Below the pieces are notes generated by a model, which saw only the letters and a list, made by a program, of their open reading frames with translations, did not search any database and was not told the DNA's origin. From positions 1-33,429 of the forward strand of contig NZ_JADYTU010000021.1 of NCBI RefSeq assembly GCF_021531375.1: 33,429 bases of DNA, written 5' to 3'. Of the stretch, positions 15,524 to 23,930 are shown piece after piece. Both the position numbers and the translations under genes were made by a program. This DNA comes from Pseudoflavonifractor phocaeensis (GTDB lineage: Bacteria > Bacillota > Clostridia > Oscillospirales > Oscillospiraceae). The stretch's first letter is position 1. Each line of letters begins with the position of its first letter.

Positions 15524-16003
15524 TCACCGGCATTTTTGATAGGCGATCCGGGGAGAGCCGTCTTCGCTCCAGATACGGCCGCACCGGACAAATCCATTTT
15601 TCTCCAGCACATGCTGCATGGGCAGGTTGTCATCGTGGGTGTCAATGCGGATGTTGCCGCACCGGTCCATACACCACTCCAGCACCTGGGTGGCCACGCC
15701 CTTTACCTCGCCCCGGCTGGCTACCCGGTGAACGGCGCAGTAGGGCAGGTCATTAAGCCAGGCACCCTGGATCACCCGGTAGGTGGGGTCCTCCCCGGGG
15801 ATCATGGCGAAGACGGCCTGGACCCTTCCCTCCAGAACGTACACGTAACTGTGGCCCAGGCGAATGTCGTCCCGGATCTGCTGCTCCCGGGGGGAGGAGT
15901 CGCCCCACTGGGTCGGGTTTCCGGCCTGCTTCATAAAGCGGCGGGCCCTGGCGTAAATGTCCATCAGATCGTCCCAGTCAGACGGCCGCGCGTTCCGGAT
16001 CAT
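15524..16003 (-). CDS. GNAT-family N-acetyltransferase
   Basis: A 159-residue GNAT-fold protein that would transfer an acetyl group from acetyl-CoA to an unknown acceptor. It begins MIRNARPSDWDDLMDIY, a typical GNAT first strand and helix. The acetyl-CoA-binding region is VHRVASRGEVKGVATQVLEW, with an R..G.A-like turn. The end, IDTHDDNLPMQHVLEKNGFV, is the standard last strand and helix with the Asn and Gly-Phe of motif B. The start ATG at 16003 has GGGAGTG upstream on its strand. The longer open frame beyond it lies antisense to nudF and is a shadow. It is a monocistronic unit, divergent from nudF. Confidence 0.88.
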   Translation of the reverse strand: MIRNARPSDWDDLMDIYARARRFMKQAGNPTQWGDSSPREQQIRDDIRLGHSYVYVLEGRVQAVFAMIPGEDPTYRVIQGAWLNDLPYCAVHRVASRGEVKGVATQVLEWCMDRCGNIRIDTHDDNLPMQHVLEKNGFVRCGRIWSEDGSPRIAYQKCR

Positions 16004-16048
16004 AGGGTCCACACTCCCTTGCAAACATGATTTTTGTCTGTGAGCAGC

Positions 16049-16054
16049 ATTATA
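16049..16054 (-). promoter_or_regulatory. Probable -10 box of the GNAT gene
   Basis: A perfect TATAAT on the minus strand, 45 bp before the start codon. No good -35 stands 16-18 bp away, so the promoter is only partly supported. Confidence 0.45.
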
Positions 16055-16114
16055 CTCTTTTTCCCCCGGTTCGTACAGTAAAAAAGGAAATTTTACCGCG
16101 GGGAGCCTTGCCGC

Positions 16115-16143
16115 TTTACCGAATCGGCGCCTTGTGCTATACT
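16115..16143 (+). promoter_or_regulatory. Promoter of the nudF-wal operon
   Basis: TTTACC (16115-16120), a 17-bp spacer and TATACT (16138-16143) with an extended TGC just before the -10. This is likely the main promoter for nudF and the regulatory genes after it. Confidence 0.7.
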
Positions 16144-16195
16144 GAACTATAACTGAGCACGGGGAGACGCCCGGCGATAATAAGGAGTGAACCAA

Positions 16196-16738
16196 GTGGA
16201 TCTGACAGAACGCATGGTGGAGAGCAAGACCATTTTTGAAGGCAAGATCGTCCGGCTGACCCTGGACCAGGCGGAGCTGCCCAACGGCACGCTGGCTGCC
16301 CGGGAAGTGGTGTATCATCCCGGCGGCGTGGCGGTTCTGGCTCTGGACGAGGAGAACAATGTGGCGCTGGTGCGTCAGTTCCGCTACCCCATCCGTCGGG
16401 AGCTGCTGGAGCTGCCCGCCGGCAAACTGGACCACGGCGCGGAGGAGGACCGGCTTCTGGGGGCCAAGCGGGAGCTGAGCGAGGAGACCGGACTGGAGGC
16501 GTCGGAGTGGACCTATCTGGGCTACACGCTGGCCTCCCCCGGTTTCTGCGACGAGGCCCTGCACATGTATCTGGCCCGGGGCCTGACCCAGAAGGAGCAG
16601 CACCTGGACGAGGATGAGTTTTTGAATGTGGTCACCATGCCCTTCGACCAGCTGGTGGAGCAGGTGATGGACGGAACCATCACCGACGCCAAGACGGTGG
16701 CCACCACCCTGAAGGTCAAGGTGCTTTTGGGCCTGTAA
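16196..16738 (+). CDS. nudF: ADP-ribose pyrophosphatase, Nudix family
   Basis: Hydrolyses ADP-ribose to AMP and ribose 5-phosphate, by family (Bacillus NudF/YqkG type). The 180-residue protein has FEGKIVRLTLDQAELPNGT and VALVRQFRYPIRRELLELPA, as in this subgroup, before the Nudix box. The box reads GKLDHGAEEDRLLGAKRELS then EETGL: the RELxEExGL half is perfect, but two extra residues separate it from the glycine start. The GTG at 16196 lies 8 bp after AAGGAG; another GTG at 16187 overlaps that ribosome site and is less likely. The response-regulator gene follows after 35 bp, so nudF is likely the first gene of the wal-like operon. Confidence 0.9.
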   Translation: MDLTERMVESKTIFEGKIVRLTLDQAELPNGTLAAREVVYHPGGVAVLALDEENNVALVRQFRYPIRRELLELPAGKLDHGAEEDRLLGAKRELSEETGLEASEWTYLGYTLASPGFCDEALHMYLARGLTQKEQHLDEDEFLNVVTMPFDQLVEQVMDGTITDAKTVATTLKVKVLLGL

Positions 16739-16773
16739 GGCGCGGATCAAGAGATAGAGAAGGAGGCGGTCTC

Positions 16774-17484
16774 GTGGGAAAGACCATCCTGATCGTGGAA
16801 GACGAGCAGAATATCGTGGACATCCTGTCCTTTAATCTGAGCCGGGAGGGCTATGACACCCTGGAGGCCTACGACGGTCCCACCGGACTTCAACTGGCGC
16901 TGGAGAGCAACCCGGACCTGATCCTGCTGGATCTGATGCTGCCCGGGATGAACGGCTTTGACGTGTGCCGGAAAGTACGGGAGGCGGGCTCATCCATCCC
17001 CATCATCATGCTCACCGCCCGTGAGGAGGAGACGGACAAGGTGCTGGGGCTGGAGCTGGGAGCTGACGACTACATCACAAAGCCCTTCTCCATGCGGGAA
17101 CTGCTGGCCCGGGTGAAGGCCAATATCCGCCGGGTCTCCATGATGCCGGCTCCGGCCGCCCCGGCGGAGCTGCCGGCCAAGGACCTGGTCCGGCTGGGCC
17201 GGGTGACCATCGACCGGGAGAAGGCCACCATCTTCAAGGACGGCCGTCCCCTGGACCTGACCCAGCGGGAGTACGACCTGATCTGCTTTTTGGCATCCCA
17301 GCCGGGCAAGGTGTTCTCCCGGGAGGCACTGATGGAGCACGTCTGGAACTACGAGGGCTATGTGGGCGACGTGCGGGCGGTGGACGTGGCCGTCCGGCGG
17401 CTGCGGGAAAAGATCGAGGACGACCCGGCCGCCCCCAAGTTCATTGTCACCAAACGGGGCATGGGGTACTTATTCGGAGGTTAA
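16774..17484 (+). CDS. walR: Response regulator, OmpR/PhoB family (WalR-like)
   Basis: DNA-binding output protein of a two-component system, 236 residues. The receiver domain has acidic pair Glu9/Asp10, phosphorylation site Asp53 in LLDLMLPG, the conserved Thr in MLTARE and the Lys in TKPFSMREL. The C-terminal winged helix contains LTQREYDLICFLASQPGKVF and VRRLREKIEDDP. GTG start with AAGGAGG 8 bp before. The kinase gene follows after 77 bp. The walR name rests on the YycH- and YycI-like genes further down; by sequence alone PhoP- or PnpR-type regulators look much the same. Confidence 0.9.
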   Translation: MGKTILIVEDEQNIVDILSFNLSREGYDTLEAYDGPTGLQLALESNPDLILLDLMLPGMNGFDVCRKVREAGSSIPIIMLTAREEETDKVLGLELGADDYITKPFSMRELLARVKANIRRVSMMPAPAAPAELPAKDLVRLGRVTIDREKATIFKDGRPLDLTQREYDLICFLASQPGKVFSREALMEHVWNYEGYVGDVRAVDVAVRRLREKIEDDPAAPKFIVTKRGMGYLFGG

Positions 17485-17561
17485 CCGGGACTGCCTCTGT
17501 TTTTCCATTTTTCAGCGCCCTTTTTACTCCTGATTCCTAACTCTGAACAGGTGGTGAGTCT

Positions 17562-19325
17562 GTGCGAAGCGTACACATGAAGCTGGTCATGATCATGGTC
17601 CTGCTCATCCTGTCTCTGATGGCGGTGGTGGGCGCCTTTCTGATCAACTCGGTCTCTGCCTTTTATCTGGAGGACTTCTATACCCAGGTGGCCGAGGTGT
17701 TTCAGGACCGGAGCCTGCTCCACGACCTGACCACCGAGGGAGAGGAAGAGGAGAAGAGCGGGGCGGAGATGATGTCCGATGTCCTTCAGGCCTACGCCGG
17801 CGAGCTGGGCGTGGACGGCCGCAACCGCAAGCTGTATATCCTGGACGGAAACGGCGTGTGTCTGGTCCGCCCCGACGGAGAGACGGGGAATCTGGAGTAC
17901 ACACCCAACCTGAGCCACACTCTGAGCACCCGGGAGGTGGGGGACAGGAGCAATCTGGCGGTGGATTATATGGACGTTGCCATTCCCATTGACCGGGGCG
18001 ACGACTCCTATATCATCTATATCCTGGACAACAAGACCACGGCCAACAACCTGACGGAGCAGATGTTCCTGCTGATCATGGAGGCGCTGATCTTCGGGCT
18101 GGTCATCTCCATCCTGCTGTCCTTCCTGCTGTCCAAAACCATGGTCACCCCCATCCAGCGGCTGACAGAGGGGGCCATGCGGGTGGCCGAGGGGGATTTC
18201 TCCCGGAAGATCGAGGTGGCCTCCCGGGACGAGATCGGCGTGCTCACCGACACCTTCAACGACATGGCGGGCCAGCTTCAGGACACCCTGCGCCAGGTGG
18301 AGAACGAGCGAAACAAGCTGGACACCCTGTTCCTCCACATGACCGACGGCGTGGTGGCCTTCTCCCGGAAGGGGCAGGTGATCCACTCCAACCCCGCTGC
18401 CGCCCAGATGCTCCACTGTTCCATCGGGCCGGACACCACCTACGAGAGCCTCTTCGGAGATGTAGCTGCGCTGGATCAGGTGCTGGCCGCTCCCGACCAT
18501 CTGGAGGGGGAGCGCCGGGTGCGGGACAGCTTCCTCCAGCTGCTGCTGGCCCCCTTCGACCGCGGCCGGGAGGGGGGCGGCGCCCTGGTGGTCATCCATG
18601 ACGTCACCGAACAGCGGAAGAATCAGGAGATGCAGCGGGAATTCGTGGCCAACGTGTCCCACGAGCTGCGTACCCCCCTGACCAATATCCGATCCTATGC
18701 CGAGACCCTCAGCGAGAGCGCGGGAGACATCCCTCCCGCCATGGAACAGAAATTCCTGGGGGTCATTCTCAACGAGAGCGACCGGATGACCCATATCGTC
18801 CAGGACCTGCTGACCCTGTCCCGCTTTGACTCCGGGCGGGATGACCTGAAGCTGACCCGCTTTTCCTTCTCCGACGTGGTCCGGGACCTGTACAACGCGG
18901 TCTATATGGAGGCCCAGCGCCACAGCCACACCCTGACCCTGGAGATGGAGGAGGGTCTGCCCGACATCGTGGCCGACCGGGAGCGGGTGGTCCAGGTCAT
19001 GATGAATATCGTATCCAATTCCATCAAATACACCCCCGACGGGGGCCATATCGCCATCCGGGCCGGCCGCCGGGAGGAGCGGGTGTGGATGGTGGTGGAC
19101 GACGACGGCATCGGCATCCCCGAGGAGGACCGCCCCCGGATTTTCGAGCGGTTCTACCGGGTGGACAAGGCCCGTTCCCGCCAGTCCGGCGGCACCGGCC
19201 TGGGCCTGTCTATCGCCAAGGAGATCGTGGACCGCCACCAGGGTTTGCTGGCCCTTCAGGACAAACAGGGACCCGGCTTGGCGGTGCGTCTGGAACTGAA
19301 CATTGAGGGACCGGGCCATGGATAA
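17562..19325 (+). CDS. walK: Sensor histidine kinase (WalK/VicK-like)
   Basis: Membrane sensor kinase of 587 residues that phosphorylates the upstream regulator. Helix 1 (about 5-28), an extracytoplasmic sensor domain of about 135 residues, helix 2 (about 167-190), HAMP (TPIQRLTEGAMRVAEGDFSR), a PAS domain starting near LFLHMTDGVVAFSRKGQVI, then HisKA with phospho-acceptor His367 in NVSHELRTPL. The ATPase domain has the N-box MMNIVSNSIKYTPDGG, G1 DDDGIGIP and G2 GGTGLGLSIAKEI. Two helices, HAMP and PAS in this order match WalK, which controls wall hydrolases in Firmicutes. GTG start at 17562 after AGGTGGTGAG. It overlaps the next gene by 8 bp. Confidence 0.92.
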   Translation: MRSVHMKLVMIMVLLILSLMAVVGAFLINSVSAFYLEDFYTQVAEVFQDRSLLHDLTTEGEEEEKSGAEMMSDVLQAYAGELGVDGRNRKLYILDGNGVCLVRPDGETGNLEYTPNLSHTLSTREVGDRSNLAVDYMDVAIPIDRGDDSYIIYILDNKTTANNLTEQMFLLIMEALIFGLVISILLSFLLSKTMVTPIQRLTEGAMRVAEGDFSRKIEVASRDEIGVLTDTFNDMAGQLQDTLRQVENERNKLDTLFLHMTDGVVAFSRKGQVIHSNPAAAQMLHCSIGPDTTYESLFGDVAALDQVLAAPDHLEGERRVRDSFLQLLLAPFDRGREGGGALVVIHDVTEQRKNQEMQREFVANVSHELRTPLTNIRSYAETLSESAGDIPPAMEQKFLGVILNESDRMTHIVQDLLTLSRFDSGRDDLKLTRFSFSDVVRDLYNAVYMEAQRHSHTLTLEMEEGLPDIVADRERVVQVMMNIVSNSIKYTPDGGHIAIRAGRREERVWMVVDDDGIGIPEEDRPRIFERFYRVDKARSRQSGGTGLGLSIAKEIVDRHQGLLALQDKQGPGLAVRLELNIEGPGHG

Positions 19326-20628
19326 GCGAAAGAGAAGAGTCCGGGCCGTGGAATTGGGCAAGGACGTGCTCATCGTCCTGCTGATCTGCTCCGCCCTGTG
19401 GCTGCTGACCCGGAGCCAGCTGTTCCAGGCCCGGGGAACGGAGGACCACCAGATCAATCTGGTCCAGACCCAGAGCGGCGCCCGGGCTGACGCGGCCCGC
19501 CCCCTGCGGATTACAGCGAATCTGGAGGGGAGCGCGGAGGATATCCGGTACGGCGTCCAATACGACGCCGACGCGTCAGACGCCCTGTTCCAGCGGGTGG
19601 CCGGACTGCTGGTGGAGGTGCTGTCCAGCGCCGGCGAGGCGGAGCGGATCACCCGGTCCCAGTGGGAAAAGGCCCTGCTCACCGCGCCAGGGGTGTCTTT
19701 TGACTTCCAGGGTGAGATGCCTTTGTCCGTGCTGGCGGGATGGCTGTCCGGGGAGGAGAGCTCCATCGACGGCGTGGTCCGGCGGCTGACCCTCACGGTT
19801 TGGCAGGAAAAGGTGGCGCTCTGCTACCGGGACGAGGAGGACGGAGTCTACTACCGCCGCCTGTCGGAGGTAGCCAACGAGGCCCATTTGGTGGAGGCAC
19901 TGTCCGGTCTGGAGGACACCGGGGCCCGCTATGCCTTTGAATCGGAGCTGACCCGGGATCTGGACCGGGATACCCTGGTGATGACGGCGGATCTGCGTCC
20001 CGCGGTCTACAGGGCGGACAACCCCATGGCCGGAGGGCGGGCCGCTCTGGAGGCGCTGATGGGGGATTTGGGCTTTTCCGTGGACGCCAGCAGCTTCTAT
20101 TCCTCCGGCGACGAGCAGGTAGCCCGCAGCGGGAACGACAGCATCCGCCTGTCTGAGCGGGGGGTGGCGGAGTACCAGGCGGGGGAGGACAGCGACCACT
20201 TTCAGATTCCCGCCCGGTTGGACGAGCCCAGCCTGTTTGAGTCGGTGGAGGCCTGCCGCCAGCTGGCGGCCGCTACCCTGGGGGCCCGAAGCGGTCAGGC
20301 GCGCCTGTATCTGATGTCCGCCCGGGAGACCGGGGCGGGGCTGGAGGTCCGGTTCGGCTACTGCCTGAATGGGTCGGTGGTGCGGCTGGAGCAGGACTGC
20401 GCGGCCCGGTTCCTGGTGCGGGGCGGACGGATCGACCAATTTGAGCTCTGCTTCCGCAGTTATACAGACAGCGGGGAGCCGTCGGTGGTGCTGCCCATCC
20501 GGCAGGTCGCCGCCGCCATGAACGCCATGGGGCTGGAGGGCGAGGAGCTGCTCCTGGTGTATCAGGACACCGGCGGCGAGATGGTAACGGCCTCCTGGGC
20601 CGCCGCCAGCGCTTCGGAGAAGAGGTGA
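19318..20628 (+). CDS. yycH: YycH-like regulatory protein of the Wal system
   Basis: In Bacillus, YycH and YycI are membrane-anchored proteins that modulate WalK. This 436-residue protein has a short basic N-terminus, one hydrophobic segment (about 17-34) and a large extracytoplasmic part, matching YycH in layout, size and gene position. Sequence motifs are weak, as usual for this family, so position is the main evidence. The ATG at 19318 overlaps the kinase stop, with GAGGGA 8 bp before; the codons upstream of it are kinase sequence. The next gene starts 4 bp after the stop and preceding GTGAGGAG forms its ribosome site. Confidence 0.7.
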   Translation: MDKRKRRVRAVELGKDVLIVLLICSALWLLTRSQLFQARGTEDHQINLVQTQSGARADAARPLRITANLEGSAEDIRYGVQYDADASDALFQRVAGLLVEVLSSAGEAERITRSQWEKALLTAPGVSFDFQGEMPLSVLAGWLSGEESSIDGVVRRLTLTVWQEKVALCYRDEEDGVYYRRLSEVANEAHLVEALSGLEDTGARYAFESELTRDLDRDTLVMTADLRPAVYRADNPMAGGRAALEALMGDLGFSVDASSFYSSGDEQVARSGNDSIRLSERGVAEYQAGEDSDHFQIPARLDEPSLFESVEACRQLAAATLGARSGQARLYLMSARETGAGLEVRFGYCLNGSVVRLEQDCAARFLVRGGRIDQFELCFRSYTDSGEPSVVLPIRQVAAAMNAMGLEGEELLLVYQDTGGEMVTASWAAASASEKR

Positions 20629-20632
20629 GGAG

Positions 20633-21460
20633 ATGGAAACGCCAAAGCTGAAAAACATCGTCCTCCTGATCCTGGTGCTGACCAACCTGTGCCTGCTGGT
20701 CTTCGTGGTCCGGCAGGAGTGGCAGGACCAGGCCCAGCGCCGGCAGGCCCGGGCGGAAGCCATCCTGTTTCTGGAGGGTAAGGGCGTGGCGGTGGACGAG
20801 CGGCAGATCCCCGAGAAAATGAGCCTGATGTCCCAGATCGTGGAGCGGAATACGGAGCAGGAGGGGAGGCTGGTCGCCCGGCTGCTGGGGGAAGGGGTCA
20901 AGGTCCAGGACCGGGGAGCCGGCGTTTACCGCTATTTCAACGATGCCGGTTCCATCCAATTCCACAGCGACGGCTCCTTCTCCGCCCAATTTGTCCCGGG
21001 ACTGTTCCCGATGGGAGACCGGTGGGAGCGGGACTGCCTGGCGCTGCTTTCCAAGCTGGACTTTGAAGGGGAGCTTTTGAGCGTAGAAACAGATGCGGGA
21101 GGGAACCGATTGCTCTTCCGCCAGAGCTGGGAGGGCTATCCCCTGTTTACCCAGCAGGTGACGCTGGAGACGGAGGACGGCTGCGTCACCGGAATGACTG
21201 CCGGGCGCCGTCTGGTGGGCGAGCCGGTCCGGGACCAGAGCCGGAATACGGTCAGCGTGTCCACCGCGCTGGTGGAGTTTTTCAACGGACTGAACAGCCT
21301 GGGCGACGTGTGCAGCCGGGTAGACGGCGTCACCCAGGGCTATGTAGCCGGCAGCTCCCTGACCGGGCCCATGACCCTGACTCCCGTATGGCGGATCGAC
21401 ACCGATACCGGCTCGTACCAGCTGGATCTGGTGGACGGGGTCTTGAGCCGGGTCGCCTGA
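20633..21460 (+). CDS. yycI: YycI-like regulatory protein of the Wal system
   Basis: A 275-residue protein with one N-terminal membrane helix (about 8-26: IVLLILVLTNLCLLVFVV) and an extracytoplasmic domain. It has YycI-like segments such as the repeated FxGxGxxVxxxxIP-type strand (EGKGVAVDERQIP) and a final VWRIDTDTGSYQLDLVDG that fits the beta-rich YycI fold. Position directly after the YycH-like gene supports the call; in Bacillus both bind WalK through their helices. ATG at 20633 after GTGAGGAG. Last gene of the operon. The yycJ (MBL hydrolase) and htrA genes that commonly follow are missing. Confidence 0.7.
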   Translation: METPKLKNIVLLILVLTNLCLLVFVVRQEWQDQAQRRQARAEAILFLEGKGVAVDERQIPEKMSLMSQIVERNTEQEGRLVARLLGEGVKVQDRGAGVYRYFNDAGSIQFHSDGSFSAQFVPGLFPMGDRWERDCLALLSKLDFEGELLSVETDAGGNRLLFRQSWEGYPLFTQQVTLETEDGCVTGMTAGRRLVGEPVRDQSRNTVSVSTALVEFFNGLNSLGDVCSRVDGVTQGYVAGSSLTGPMTLTPVWRIDTDTGSYQLDLVDGVLSRVA

Positions 21461-21480
21461 CGAGGGGTGAATGTGCATTG

Positions 21481-21525
21481 GCTGGGGATGGCGCGGGCTG
21501 CGCCGTTCCCAGCTGATTTCGTCTT
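21481..21525 (+). terminator. Probable terminator of the wal-like operon
   Basis: A 14-bp stem with two G-U pairs: GCTGGGGATGGCGC (21481-21494) with GCGCCGTTCCCAGC (21500-21513), loop GGGCT. The tail is only moderately T-rich (TGATTTCGTCTTT). Confidence 0.65.
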
Positions 21526-21552
21526 TACCTGGCAGGCGATGTGTGGTAAGAT
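21524..21552 (+). promoter_or_regulatory. Promoter of murI
   Basis: TTTACC (21524-21529), 17-bp spacer and TAAGAT (21547-21552) with an extended TGG before the -10. Confidence 0.55.
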
Positions 21553-21598
21553 AGCCGGGAATCAATGCGGTCAGCCGCAAGAAGGAGGGTGACGCCCT

Positions 21599-22417
21599 GT
21601 GTTTGACAAGAACAGCCCCATCGGGGTCCTGGACTCCGGTATCGGCGGATTCAGCGTGGTCCGGCAGGTCCAGAAGCTGCTGCCCGAAGAGGATCTGATC
21701 TACTTCGGGGACGGGGCCCATATCCCCTACGGGAACCACTCTGAGGGGACTATCATCGCCATGGCCCGGTATATGTTTGAATACATGGAGTCCCAGGGGG
21801 TCAAGGCCCTGCTGGTGGCCTGCAACACCATCTCCTGCGTCATCGACCGCTGTCAGGACGCGGTGTCCTGTCCCACCTTCAACGCGGTCCAGGCGGGGGC
21901 GGACGCGGTGGCCGGACTGGATGTGGAAAAGGTGGGGGTCATCTCCACTGTCTTTACCCACAATGCCCGGTGTTATCCCCGGCGCATCCTGGCCCAAAGC
22001 CCCAGAAAAATGGTGGTCCTCAGCTGCGGCTGCCCCGATCTGGCCCGGCTAGTGGAACACAATCTGGGCAATCCCGACGGCATGGCGGAGGTGGAGGACG
22101 ACCTGCGCCAGGAACTGGACCATATGGTGCTGGAGGACAAAATCCAGTGCTGCGTTCTGGGCTGCACCCACTACCCTCTGGTGGAGGACAGCATCCGAAA
22201 GCTCTATCCCGGCCTGCTCCTGGTCGACCCGGCGGAGGAGATGGCCCGGGAGCTGGCCCGCTGTTTGGAAGAGCGTGGACTGAAGCGGGAAACGGGAAAA
22301 GCGGGCACTCTGAACATCCGCACCACCGGCAGCGTGGAGGAGTATGCCCTCCGGGCCCGCCAGGTGGGATTGGAGCGGGTGGAGTCGGTGGAGTTCTACC
22401 CGCCCATGGAGCTGTAA
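21599..22417 (+). CDS. murI: Glutamate racemase
   Basis: Cofactor-independent racemase that makes D-glutamate for peptidoglycan. The 272-residue protein has the family start IGVLDSGIGGFSVVRQVQ with Asp12/Ser13, the first catalytic cysteine Cys75 in VACNT and the second, Cys189 in LGCTHYPLV with His191. YFGDGAHIPYGNHS carries the usual substrate loop, where D...PYG is retained (GDGAHIPYG rather than the usual GDTARVPYG). The last 45 residues run past the usual end with a CLEERGLKRETGKAG linker. GTG start at 21599 with AAGGAGGG about 10 bp before. Single-gene unit between two terminators, close to the wall-regulating wal-like operon. Confidence 0.93.
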   Translation: MFDKNSPIGVLDSGIGGFSVVRQVQKLLPEEDLIYFGDGAHIPYGNHSEGTIIAMARYMFEYMESQGVKALLVACNTISCVIDRCQDAVSCPTFNAVQAGADAVAGLDVEKVGVISTVFTHNARCYPRRILAQSPRKMVVLSCGCPDLARLVEHNLGNPDGMAEVEDDLRQELDHMVLEDKIQCCVLGCTHYPLVEDSIRKLYPGLLLVDPAEEMARELARCLEERGLKRETGKAGTLNIRTTGSVEEYALRARQVGLERVESVEFYPPMEL

Positions 22418-22436
22418 GGAAGCTCGAGCTGTCACA

Positions 22437-22480
22437 ACAGGCCTCCCGGCTGTGCCGGGGGGCCTGTGTCCTTGTTTTCC
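22437..22480 (+). terminator. Probable terminator of murI
   Basis: A 14-bp stem (22437-22450 with 22454-22467, one G-U pair) with a TGT loop, followed by the loosely T-rich GTGTCCTTGTTTT. Confidence 0.7.
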
Positions 22481-22518
22481 GGCGTATTGCGCTGCGACAG
22501 GGGGCTTTGGAGGCTAAA

Positions 22519-22620
22519 ATGGCAAAAAAATTGGAGGCCGGGCGCGCCGCCGGCGGAAAGCGGGAAACCATAAAAAGAGAACGGGAACTTTTCGACAAAG
22601 CGTTTGCCATTCCACTATAA
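22519..22620 (+). CDS. Possible 33-residue basic peptide
   Basis: An ATG at 22519 stands 6 bp after GGAGG and opens a frame of 33 codons to TAA at 22620. The peptide begins MAKKLEAG, is strongly basic and helix-prone in the middle (KRETIKRERELFDKAF) and ends in a short hydrophobic tail. The frame runs over the -35 of the next gene's promoter (22604-22609). I do not recognise it. It may be chance; the ribosome site is the only positive sign. Confidence 0.3.
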   Translation: MAKKLEAGRAAGGKRETIKRERELFDKAFAIPL

Positions 22621-22632
22621 ATCCTGTATACT
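22604..22632 (+). promoter_or_regulatory. Promoter of the rRNA methyltransferase gene
   Basis: TTGCCA (22604-22609), 17-bp spacer, TATACT (22627-22632). Transcription would begin near 22639, so the leader is about 20 nt. Confidence 0.7.
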
Positions 22633-22661
22633 GAAACGGAAAGAAAGACGAGGTGTTGTCT

Positions 22662-23777
22662 GTGGGCGAGCTTACCTTTGCGGTCCCCACCCTGTTCGGG
22701 CTGGAGGGACTGTGTGCCGACGAGATGCGGCGGCTGGATCTGCTGGATGTCCGGGCGGAGAACGGCCGGGTGCTGTGCGGCGGGACGGCGGCGGACCTGC
22801 CCCGGCTGAATTTGAATCTGCGGACCGGGGAACGGGTGCTGCTGGTGCTGGGGACCTTCCCGGCGGAGGACTTTGACGCGCTGTTTGAGGGGACCCGGGC
22901 CCTGCCCTGGGAGCGCTTCATCCCCAAGAACGGCCAGTTCCCGGTGAAGGGCCACAGCCTGAACTCCGTCCTTCACTCCGTCCCCGCCTGCCAGTCCATC
23001 ATTAAAAAGGCGGTGGCCGCCCGGCTGGGGGCCAAATACGGGCTGAACACCCTGCCGGAGACGGGAGGGCTGTACCAGATCCAGTTCTCCATCATGAAGG
23101 ACGCCGTCACCCTGATGCTGGACACCAGCGGGGCGGGGCTCCACAAGCGGGGCTACCGGGCCCAGGGGGTGGACGCTCCCCTGCGGGAGACCCTGGCGGC
23201 GGCCATGGTGCTGCTGTCCCGGTACCGGGGACGGGACCCTCTGTGCGATCCCTTTTGCGGGTCGGGCACCATCCCCATCGAGGCCGCCCTCATCGCCAAA
23301 AACCGGGTTCCGGGCTTGAACCGGCATTTTTCCGCCCAAAAGTGGACGTGGCTGGACAACAAACTGTGGATGTCCGCGGCGGATGAGGCCATGGACAAGG
23401 AATTCGACGGAGACTATGAGATCTGGGGCGGGGACATCGACCCCGCCGCCGTGGAGCTGGCCCGGCATAACGCCGCCTTGGCGGAGGTGGAGGACCTGGT
23501 GAGCTTTGAAACGGCGGACGCTACCCGGTTCCACTGGGGCGGCATCCGGGGCCGGGTGGTCACCAATCCGCCCTACGGCGAGCGCATTATGGAGCGACGG
23601 GAGGCGGAGGAGCTGTACCGGGCTTTCGGGAAAGCCTGGAACAAGTTCCCCGAGGGATGGAAGCTGTATCTGCTGTCCTCCCATACGGAATTTGAGCGCA
23701 CCTTTGGAAAAAAAGCGGACAAGAAGCGCAAACTGTATAACGGAATGCTGAAGTGCGATCTGTTCATGTACCTGTAA
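22662..23777 (+). CDS. THUMP-domain 23S rRNA guanine-N2 methyltransferase (RlmL/YpsC type)
   Basis: SAM-dependent enzyme that methylates a guanine of 23S rRNA, by family. The 371-residue protein has an N-terminal ferredoxin-like plus THUMP RNA-binding part (to about residue 155) with KGHSLNSVLHSVPACQSIIK, then KRGYRAQGVDAPLRETLAAA. A Rossmann methyltransferase domain follows with SAM motif I CDPFCGSGTIPIEAAL and catalytic motif IV TNPPYGERI. It corresponds to the N-terminal half of E. coli RlmKL, without the K domain, as usual in Firmicutes. GTG at 22662 lies 6 bp after ACGAGGTG; a GTG at 22653 lies inside that site. The lipid kinase follows after about 150 bp. Confidence 0.9.
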   Translation: MGELTFAVPTLFGLEGLCADEMRRLDLLDVRAENGRVLCGGTAADLPRLNLNLRTGERVLLVLGTFPAEDFDALFEGTRALPWERFIPKNGQFPVKGHSLNSVLHSVPACQSIIKKAVAARLGAKYGLNTLPETGGLYQIQFSIMKDAVTLMLDTSGAGLHKRGYRAQGVDAPLRETLAAAMVLLSRYRGRDPLCDPFCGSGTIPIEAALIAKNRVPGLNRHFSAQKWTWLDNKLWMSAADEAMDKEFDGDYEIWGGDIDPAAVELARHNAALAEVEDLVSFETADATRFHWGGIRGRVVTNPPYGERIMERREAEELYRAFGKAWNKFPEGWKLYLLSSHTEFERTFGKKADKKRKLYNGMLKCDLFMYL

Positions 23778-23930
23778 CAGATTGCGGGATAGTGTGTGTG
23801 GAGGAGCGGCGAAGCCGCCAACCAGAAAAAAACCCAGCGGAGCAGGCTCGTTTGGGAGAGGACGGGCAACGAAATGGAGCGGATGTTCGCTGTAAGGCGG
23901 GCGGAGCGGAATGGAGTTTGTGAGGACGAC

